A stretch of DNA of 7,421 nucleotides from an uncultured cyanobacterium. Lineage in GTDB: Bacteria; Cyanobacteriota; Cyanobacteriia; PCC-6307; Cyanobiaceae. The position numbers and the translations under genes were made by a program. Where the stretch lies: contig CAIXOZ010000019.1 of the NCBI GenBank assembly GCA_903921295.1, positions 1 to 7,421 on the forward strand. The letters are read 5' to 3'. Shown here piece after piece: positions 1 through 5,617 of this stretch (its first letter is position 1; the number at the start of each line of letters is the position of its first letter). Under the pieces are notes generated by a model. That model saw only the letters and a program-made list of their open reading frames with translations, had not been told where the DNA came from and did not search any database.

Positions 1-3000
1 CGCCTATCAGAACGCCGAGGCGCTGGTGCAGGAGCTGAGCACCAGCAACACCGCCTGGCGTTTCGCCACCGCCACTCTTCATGACGCCGGTCGGGCACCG
101 GTGCTGGCGATCCGGGGCACCGAACCGACCAGGGAACTGGCGGATGTCTGGACGGATCTTGATCCACTCGGCATCGGCGCCGGCCAATACCGCAACAACC
201 GCGAACCGTTGCTGGCCTGGCTGGATGCGGTGAGCCACCCCGCAGGCCTGGAAACCACGGTGGCCCCGCACATCACCGGCCACAGCCTCGGTGGCGCCCT
301 GGCCCAGTGGCTGGCGGCGGACCCTGCCCTGAGCACGCCGATCGGGAGCGTGGTCACCTTCAACGCGCCCGGCATCCATCGGGCCGCGGCCTTCGCGGAT
401 CACACCAACCTCGGGGCGGTGCGGCACTACATCACAAGCACCGACATCGTCAGCCTGGCGGGGGACGCCCTGCTGCCGGGCCAGGCCGTGATCAGCGACG
501 TTCCCGGATCCTTCCGCCAGCAGACGCCGATCTCCGGGCCCCATCTCCATCCGGTGCTGGTGCCACGCCTGAGTAACGGCCAACAGCGTCCCGGCGGCCT
601 GGTGCAGCGGCAGAGCACCACCTTCAACACGCCGCTGTTCAGTTACCTGCCGGATCCGGACTACCTGCAGTTTCTGCTCGCCGTTGCCCGCATCCCCGGC
701 GTCGGCCCTGGCCTCGCGGCGGCGCTCGTCTGCCGCAGCGGTGTGGAGCAGGCCCGGGCCCTGATCGGAGAGGAACTGTTCTCCGCCGCCGGCCGCTACC
801 GGCTGGGGGTTGCAACGGCCGAGGCCGTCAGCCGCGCCGCAGCCGGCTGGTCGCCGCAGGCCTGGGACAGCATCAGCCAATGGTCGGCCAGCGCCTGGGA
901 GGCAGCCGGTCGCTGGGACAGCCAGGCCTGGGAGAGCACCCGCCACTGGAACCCCCAGGCGTGGGTCGCCACCCGTCTCTGGAACGACCGGGCCTGGGCC
1001 GCCACCGGTCGCTGGGGCGCAGCCGCTTGGCAGGCCACCGCCCGTTGGGGTGAGCAGGCGTGGCGGGCCACCGTGCAATGGTTCAACGGCGGCCTCGGAC
1101 AGAGCCCTGGGATCGAGGCGGATGCACCGAGCCTGGCGATCGCGGCCGCATCCCTCAGCAACGGCCTCGAAGCGGAGACCCTGGACCTCGCGCTGGCGAC
1201 GCTGGAGCCGGCGAACACCGCCAGTGCCCGGAAGCCCGGGAGCGACAGCGACAGCACGCCGAAGGTGATGAACGCCCAGGCGCCGACAAGCGCCGGTCCG
1301 GCCGCGACCCCGAACGGTTTGATCGCCTCCCCGGTTCCCGGCGACACGCCCGGGGCCGCCGCCCTGAGCGACCAGGACTGGAGTGAGCAGGCCTGGATCG
1401 CCAGCGCAGCCTGGCCCGATCCGGTGTGGACCGCCATGGCCGAGCAACAGCGCGATGCCGGCGATCAGCTGCTTCTGGGCCACCCCGAGACCGACGAACT
1501 CCGAGGGAACGATGGCGACGACATCCTCGATGGCCTCGGCGGCGAGGACCACCTGATCGGAGCCGCGGGCAACGACCTGCTGATCGCCGCTGCCGGCCGG
1601 GTGGAGCTGGAGGGTGGCGAAGGAAGCGATCGGTTCCTGCTCAACCATCCGGGCGCCGGTCTGGCTGTGATCGCCGACTTTGATCCCCACCAGGGCGATC
1701 AGATCGTTCTCAACCTCCAGGGGTTGGAGCGCATCAGCGATGGCCCCCTGCCGGCCCTGCGCCTTGGCAGCCGGGCTGAACTGGCCGAGGATCGGCTGCT
1801 TTACGAGCGGAGCAGCGGCCGGCTGATCCTCGATACCGACGGCAGCGGCCCCGGCGAGGCTCACGACCTGGCGCTGCTGCTCAATCGCGCCGACCTGAGT
1901 GACGCGGATCTGCGCCGCTGGCAGCCGGCAGCGCCGGCATCACCGCTGCCGTTGCCGCCCGGAGAGCCGGCAGCGATGCCGCTGCGGATCCAGCAGAGCA
2001 TCACGGCGGGGTCCCTGATCCCGGGCGGCCAGATCACGCTTCACAGCGTGATCGAGAATCCAGGCCGCCAGGCCTGCAGCAGCGCTCAGTTCCGGCTGCA
2101 GCTACCGCCAGGGCTGCGCGTGGTGTCGAGCGACGCCGGTCTGCTGCCCGAAGCCGCCGACGCGCAGACCATCGATCTCGGCCGGATGGAGGCTGGAGAG
2201 CAGCGCAGCCTGACGTTGACGCTGCAGCTGCCTGAGGGGCACACAGCCGCCAGCCATACCCTCCTCTCCTGGGCCTGCGGCATCCCGGAGCCGCCCCCTC
2301 CCGGGTCGCCGGTGACGGTGCTGCCGAACGCCCCCGAGATGGCGCTTCCAAATGTGCTGATGCTGGCGGTGCAACCCGCCGACCGCTGCGACCTCGAGGT
2401 CGCCACCCTCGCAGACGCAACGGCCTACGCGCTGCATCAACCCTTCGACAGCGGCCGGGTGGTCCGCAATCGGGGCACGGCTGCAGCGGAGAACGTGGTC
2501 CTCACCGAATACCTTCCCGCGGGCATGACCCTGCAGGGCGTCGATGGTGCTGCGGTCAGCGAAATCAGGGATGGAGCGATCCGCCTGGAGCTCGGCAACC
2601 TGGAGCCCGGCGAAACGCGCACCGTGTGGTTGCGCGTGCATTCCCCCATGGCCGGAACCCTAACGGGCCACACCGCGATCAGCAGCAACCTGGATGAGGC
2701 TGATCCCTTCAACAACGTCACCAGCAGCCTGTTCAGGATCGAGGCCGCCACACCAGCGCGGACGGATCTGCAGCTGACGCTCCAGGCCAGCAACGGCGCC
2801 CCGGCCGTGGGGGAACGCGTGACCCTGCGGGCGACCCTGAGCAACGAGGGGCCTGGTGATGCCGCCGGCCCCGTGGTGTCCCTCCCCTGTCCGGAGGGGC
2901 TGCTCCTGGAGGCCATCCAGGCGGGAAGCGGAAGCTACGACCCTGGCACAGGACTCTGGGACGTCGGCAGCCTCGGCCTGGGGACCAGCACCGTGCTGGA

Positions 3001-3952
3001 GCTGGTGGCCCGGGTGCGGCAGCCGGGACTGTGGCTGACCACGGCGGAGCTCGTGGCCCAGGCCGACATCGACCGCGATTCAGACGCCGGCAACGGCCGC
3101 GTGGCGGAAGACGATCAGGCGACCGTCGCGATCCGCGCCAGCAGCCAGCCGGTGCTCGGCGTGCAGACGATCCGGGGCCCGCGCAGCGTGGTGGCTGACG
3201 CGATCGGACCGATCGAGATTGCCCTCAGCGGCAGCGATCCCTGGGGCGCCAACCGCATGGAGGGCGGAGAGCTGGCTCTGCACTTCGACAGCCGGGCCCT
3301 GCACTTCCAGACCATCAGCCAGAGCCTGCGCCCTCTCGCCGAGGCCCCGCGGGTTGAGGACGACCTTGGCGACGGCGACGGCAACCCAGCCACCGACCGA
3401 CGGCTGATCATGCGCTGGCAGGACCAGCGCCGGAGCAGCCCCGGTCAACCAGCGACGACGCGACTGCTGACCGCCAACTTCCTGCCGATGGCGGGCCTGA
3501 CAGACACCCTGATCGGGTTGTCGAGCCGTTCCACCATCGCCGGCCTCGGCTTCGTCGGCCATCCGATCGCCGTGCAGCGCCGCCCCTGGACCCTCGACAT
3601 CGATGGCGATGGGCAGGTCTGGAGCGACACCGATGGGAACCTGCTGCTGCGCTTTGGCTTCGGTTACGAGCCTGACCCCGACCAGACCCGCCTGATGGTG
3701 GGGCACGGGGCCAGACGGAACAGCCCGGCCGCGATTGAGGCCTACCTCCAGGAAGGGAGGCGATCCGGTGCGCTCGATCTGGATGGGAACGGCCGGTTCG
3801 ACCCACTCACGGATGGCGTGATGATGCTTCGCTTCATGGACGAACTCACACGGGGCGACCGATTGACCGCCGGCGCCCTGGCAACGGATGCCACGATCAC
3901 GGACAGCGACGTGATCACCGCCCAGCTGCAACGGCTCACCACCCTGCTCTGA
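1..3952 (+). CDS. Giant modular secreted lipase-like protein with Trp repeats, RTX, DUF11, cohesin-like and dockerin-like modules (5' partial)
   Basis: Residues are counted from the first full codon at nt 2. The frame is open to the window edge and the lipase domain is already under way, so the true start lies upstream; the GTG at 26 is probably internal. Residues ~1-200 resemble class 3 lipases: an RGTE segment, GHSLGG with nucleophile Ser95 (nt 284-286), a plausible Asp148 in STDIVS, and His181 or His183 in GPHLHP. Residues 282-360 are seven 11-residue Trp repeats, followed by a Ser/Ala/Pro linker and two more repeats at 459-480. Residues ~500-635 are an RTX calcium block. DUF11-like domains lie at ~661-763, 797-914 and 921-1047, a cohesin-like domain at ~1049-1193, and two dockerin-like calcium loops at 1199 and 1259. 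The protein is probably extracellular and may hydrolyse lipids or esters, but substrate and export route cannot be read from the sequence. The lipase, RTX and DUF11 calls are fairly firm; the cohesin-like call is weaker. Confidence 0.85.
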   Translation, partial: AYQNAEALVQELSTSNTAWRFATATLHDAGRAPVLAIRGTEPTRELADVWTDLDPLGIGAGQYRNNREPLLAWLDAVSHPAGLETTVAPHITGHSLGGALAQWLAADPALSTPIGSVVTFNAPGIHRAAAFADHTNLGAVRHYITSTDIVSLAGDALLPGQAVISDVPGSFRQQTPISGPHLHPVLVPRLSNGQQRPGGLVQRQSTTFNTPLFSYLPDPDYLQFLLAVARIPGVGPGLAAALVCRSGVEQARALIGEELFSAAGRYRLGVATAEAVSRAAAGWSPQAWDSISQWSASAWEAAGRWDSQAWESTRHWNPQAWVATRLWNDRAWAATGRWGAAAWQATARWGEQAWRATVQWFNGGLGQSPGIEADAPSLAIAAASLSNGLEAETLDLALATLEPANTASARKPGSDSDSTPKVMNAQAPTSAGPAATPNGLIASPVPGDTPGAAALSDQDWSEQAWIASAAWPDPVWTAMAEQQRDAGDQLLLGHPETDELRGNDGDDILDGLGGEDHLIGAAGNDLLIAAAGRVELEGGEGSDRFLLNHPGAGLAVIADFDPHQGDQIVLNLQGLERISDGPLPALRLGSRAELAEDRLLYERSSGRLILDTDGSGPGEAHDLALLLNRADLSDADLRRWQPAAPASPLPLPPGEPAAMPLRIQQSITAGSLIPGGQITLHSVIENPGRQACSSAQFRLQLPPGLRVVSSDAGLLPEAADAQTIDLGRMEAGEQRSLTLTLQLPEGHTAASHTLLSWACGIPEPPPPGSPVTVLPNAPEMALPNVLMLAVQPADRCDLEVATLADATAYALHQPFDSGRVVRNRGTAAAENVVLTEYLPAGMTLQGVDGAAVSEIRDGAIRLELGNLEPGETRTVWLRVHSPMAGTLTGHTAISSNLDEADPFNNVTSSLFRIEAATPARTDLQLTLQASNGAPAVGERVTLRATLSNEGPGDAAGPVVSLPCPEGLLLEAIQAGSGSYDPGTGLWDVGSLGLGTSTVLELVARVRQPGLWLTTAELVAQADIDRDSDAGNGRVAEDDQATVAIRASSQPVLGVQTIRGPRSVVADAIGPIEIALSGSDPWGANRMEGGELALHFDSRALHFQTISQSLRPLAEAPRVEDDLGDGDGNPATDRRLIMRWQDQRRSSPGQPATTRLLTANFLPMAGLTDTLIGLSSRSTIAGLGFVGHPIAVQRRPWTLDIDGDGQVWSDTDGNLLLRFGFGYEPDPDQTRLMVGHGARRNSPAAIEAYLQEGRRSGALDLDGNGRFDPLTDGVMMLRFMDELTRGDRLTAGALATDATITDSDVITAQLQRLTTLL
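845..1081 (+). repeat. Seven tandem 11-residue (33-nt) tryptophan repeats plus a partial eighth
   Basis: Units begin at 845, 878, 911, 944, 977, 1010 and 1043, each exactly 33 nt, with a truncated eighth unit at 1076. Every unit has Trp at positions 2 and 7, so Trp residues alternate at spacings of 5 and 6. Examples are QWSASAWEAAG, RWDSQAWESTR, HWNPQAWVATR and RWGEQAWRATV. The consensus is roughly [RHQL]-W-[SDNG]-x-x-A-W-x-[AS]-[TA]-x. Position 6 is Ala in every unit. Position 3 is always Ser, Asp, Asn or Gly, which suits a helix N-cap. There are 15 Trp in 79 residues. The DNA units have diverged, which points to an old duplication held by selection on the protein. Function is unknown. Confidence 0.93.
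1376..1441 (+). repeat. Second, two-unit block of the same tryptophan repeat
   Basis: After a 98-residue Ser/Ala/Pro-rich linker (1082-1375) the motif returns as DWSEQAWIASA (1376-1408) and AWPDPVWTAMA (1409-1441). Both keep Trp at positions 2 and 7 of an 11-residue unit. The first retains the Ala before the second Trp, whereas the second unit has Val there. This block lies directly upstream of the RTX calcium-binding block. Confidence 0.85.
1499..1590 (+). repeat. RTX-type (hemolysin) calcium-binding nonapeptide repeats
   Basis: The segment reads as three to four short nonapeptide units of the GGxGxDxLx type: GNDGDDILDG, GGEDHLIG and GAAGNDLL, with a weaker GGEGSDRFLL just after (about 1613-1645). 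In this family the Asp and Gly residues bind Ca2+ in a parallel beta-roll that folds once outside the cell. The stretch to about 1900 matches the usual RTX continuation, with an ADFDPHQGDQIVL strand-turn motif and a LLYERSSGRLILDTDG segment. The array is short compared with large RTX toxins. Confidence 0.85.
3596..3811 (+). repeat. Pair of dockerin-like calcium loops at the C-terminus
   Basis: Two similar loops are present: DIDGDGQVWSDTDG starting at 3596 and DLDGNGRFDPLTDG starting at 3776. Both follow the pattern DxDG[DN]Gx(6)DG and are followed by a hydrophobic helix ending in LRF (NLLLRF and VMMLRF). Classical dockerin loops place the last acidic ligand at loop position 12, while here the shared Asp is at 13. 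I recognise this spacing from cyanobacterial dockerin-like proteins. The tail LTAGALATDATITDSDV also fits that family. The probable role is Ca2+-dependent folding or protein-protein contact. Confidence 0.7.
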
Positions 3953-3957
3953 GCACG

Positions 3958-3984
3958 GGTCGGGCAGCCACCATCCCCCCGACC
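3958..3984 (+). promoter_or_regulatory. Inverted repeat between the lipase-like gene and the hydrolase gene
   Basis: GGTCGGG (3958-3964) and CCCGACC (3978-3984) form a perfect 7-bp stem with a 13-nt loop, and a G-U pair could extend it by one. It starts 5 nt after the stop codon of the upstream gene and ends 9 nt before the downstream ATG. There is no T-tract, so it is not a canonical intrinsic terminator. It could be a weak terminator, an RNA-stabilising 3' hairpin, or a structure limiting ribosome access to the next gene. I see no clear Shine-Dalgarno or promoter motif in this 41-nt gap. Confidence 0.35.
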
Positions 3985-3993
3985 TGACGCCCC

Positions 3994-5535
3994 ATGCCTC
4001 TCTTCCGGCTCCGTGCCGCGTTGGTCTGCCTGCCCCTGGTGCTCAGCCCCCTCGCCATCGCCACCCCGGCACGGGCGCTCAACGAGGTGGTGGTGCAGCT
4101 GCCCCTGGTGGAGAGCGACTTCGTCCTGCAGCTGAGTGACGTGTCCAGTGCGGCGGCCCTCTGGCAAGGCAACAGCGATCTGGCCGAACTGAATGCGGCC
4201 AGCGACGGAGCGCTCACCAACCGGGTGTTGAGCCTGTTCAACGATCCCCTTCCCCTGGGAAAACCACAACAGGCGGAAGCCCTGCTCGATAACGGCATGG
4301 CCCAGCAGGCGCTGCTGTTGCTCTCCTCCCTGATCCGGGTTGACGGTCTGCCGCAGGGACTGAGCGACCAACAGCTGCTCACGGCCCTGCAGCAGGCCAA
4401 CCGCCAGGGCCCACCAACCCTGCGCACCTTCCTGGAGGCCCTGCCGGGGCAGCGCGCCCGGATCCGGCTGCACGAAGCCCTGCGGGCTCTGCAGAAGCTG
4501 CTGACCCAGCAGGCGGAAGGCCAGCAGCTGCTGCAGGCCCTGAACACAGCCGCCGGTCCTGCCCTGCAGGGGGCCCCGGCCCTGCTCAATCCAGGTCCGG
4601 CTGCGCTGACCCGCTTCGAGGTGGCCCTGCCGGTACGCCACCGTCCGCAACCGCTGCAGGTGGTGCTGGTGCAGCCCAGAAGCGCTGCCAACGGCCAGCT
4701 GGTGGTGATCTCCCACGGTCTCTGGGACAGCCCCGAGAGCTTCCTCGGCTGGGCTGAGCACCTGGCCAGCCATGGCTACACCGTGCTTCTGCCCCGTCAC
4801 CCGGGCAGTGACCAGGAACAGCAACAGGCCATGCTGGCCGGTAGGACGCCGCCCCCCTCGGCCGAGGAACTGCGGAACCGGCCGCTGGATGTGATCGCCA
4901 GCCTGGATGCCGTTGCTTCCGGCACCATCGCAGGTCTGACAGAAGTGCGGACCAATCAGGTGACGGTGATCGGCCATTCCTGGGGTGGCACCACGGCCCT
5001 GCAACTGGGCGGCGCCCGGCCTTCCGATCGCCAGCTGATCCAACGCTGCCAGGACCTCGACGATCCAGACCGGAATCTCAGCTGGGTGCTGCAATGCAGC
5101 TTCCTGAGCTCCGCCGATCAGGCCAGCCTGGCCGATCCACGCGTCACCAGCGTCATCGCCGTCAGCCCGGTGGTCAGCCTGCTGTTCAACCCAAGCCAGG
5201 ACGTGCGCAATCTCAGGACCAGGACGCTGCTGATCAGTGGCAGCAGCGACTGGGTGGCCCCCTCCGGACCGGAGGCGATCGATCCCTTCCGGGCCCATGG
5301 CGACCCGGAGCAGCACCTGGTCCTGGTCGACAAGGGCGACCACTTCAACCTGCGGCGCGGCAGCGGCGAGGGCGGCGGACCGCTGCGGGGCCTGATGCTG
5401 GCCTGGCTGGGCCAGCCGCCGCTGGCGCCCACGGGCTGGCAGGACAGCGAACTGCCGCTGCTCGATGTGAGCATTCCGGTGCTTGAGTCAAGGCCTCCGG
5501 CAACGCCGGCGACCGTCACCCAGGGCAGCCCCTGA
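3994..5535 (+). CDS. Exported alpha/beta hydrolase, dienelactone hydrolase/DUF1400-like
   Basis: This 513-residue serine hydrolase probably acts on an ester outside the cytoplasm; the substrate is unknown. The ATG at 3994 is supported by a good Sec signal peptide: basic MPLFRLR, a hydrophobic core, then TPARA with likely cleavage before LNEV (after residue 28). Residues ~29-170 are helical and Gln/Leu-rich and resemble the DUF1400 domain that precedes cyanobacterial dienelactone hydrolase-like enzymes. The catalytic domain starts near residue 205. It has a VVISHGLW segment for the oxyanion hole, GHSWGG with nucleophile Ser329 (nt 4978-4980), Asp419 in GSSDWVAP (nt 5248-5250) and His450 in KGDHFNL (nt 5341-5343), all in normal order and spacing. 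The mature chain has only two Cys, 352 and 368. The gene follows the lipase-like gene by 41 nt on the same strand and may share its transcript. No obvious Shine-Dalgarno precedes it. Confidence 0.88.
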   Translation: MPLFRLRAALVCLPLVLSPLAIATPARALNEVVVQLPLVESDFVLQLSDVSSAAALWQGNSDLAELNAASDGALTNRVLSLFNDPLPLGKPQQAEALLDNGMAQQALLLLSSLIRVDGLPQGLSDQQLLTALQQANRQGPPTLRTFLEALPGQRARIRLHEALRALQKLLTQQAEGQQLLQALNTAAGPALQGAPALLNPGPAALTRFEVALPVRHRPQPLQVVLVQPRSAANGQLVVISHGLWDSPESFLGWAEHLASHGYTVLLPRHPGSDQEQQQAMLAGRTPPPSAEELRNRPLDVIASLDAVASGTIAGLTEVRTNQVTVIGHSWGGTTALQLGGARPSDRQLIQRCQDLDDPDRNLSWVLQCSFLSSADQASLADPRVTSVIAVSPVVSLLFNPSQDVRNLRTRTLLISGSSDWVAPSGPEAIDPFRAHGDPEQHLVLVDKGDHFNLRRGSGEGGGPLRGLMLAWLGQPPLAPTGWQDSELPLLDVSIPVLESRPPATPATVTQGSP

Positions 5536-5582
5536 CGGCCTGACAGGCAGGCGGCGGACGACCTGAGCCAGGGGCGGCGGCT

Positions 5583-5607
5583 CCGGTGCCCCCCAGAGGC
5601 AGACCGG
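5583..5607. terminator. Possible hairpin terminator between convergent genes
   Basis: CCGGTGCC (5583-5590) pairs with GGC (5598-5600) and ACCGG (5603-5607), giving an 8-bp stem with a 7-nt loop and a 2-nt AG bulge on the 3' side. It sits in the 82-nt gap between two genes facing each other, where a bidirectional terminator would be expected. There is no T-run on either side, so this is a placement and pairing argument only. The rest of the gap (5536-5617) shows nothing else recognisable. Confidence 0.35.
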
Positions 5608-5617
5608 CCCCAACCGT

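Noticed and set aside
692..730. Helix-hairpin-helix-like IPGVGPGLAAAL segment after the lipase domain.
   Set aside because: It matches the short GVG-type hairpin only locally and lacks a second hairpin or any DNA-related context; in a secreted protein it is more likely an ordinary Gly-rich turn.
845..1081. The 33-nt tandem units considered as a CRISPR array or a DNA-level satellite.
   Set aside because: The units are contiguous with no spacers, stay in frame, and are conserved at the Trp and Ala codons rather than over the whole DNA unit, so they are a protein repeat.
1136..1143. A GCGATCGC octamer (HIP1), a repeat abundant in many cyanobacterial genomes.
   Set aside because: I found only one perfect copy in 7.4 kb. 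That is not far from chance at this GC content, so I did not use it as evidence for the organism.
796..1437. 213-codon antisense open frame opposite the tryptophan repeats.
   Set aside because: It mirrors the repeat array on the other strand and has no domain of its own; it is a by-product of the 33-nt repeat, which prevents stops in all units alike.
3742..5343. Long 533-codon open frame on the minus strand across the end of the lipase-like gene and the hydrolase gene.
   Set aside because: It is antisense to two well-supported genes, spans their junction, is full of low-complexity Gln/Gly/His and has no recognisable domain. Long antisense frames are expected in DNA this GC-rich.
5538..5548. 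GCCTG-A-CAGGC palindrome just after the hydrolase stop, considered as a terminator.
   Set aside because: A one-base spacer cannot form the full stem, and the feasible 3-bp stem is too weak. The hairpin at 5583-5607 is the better candidate.
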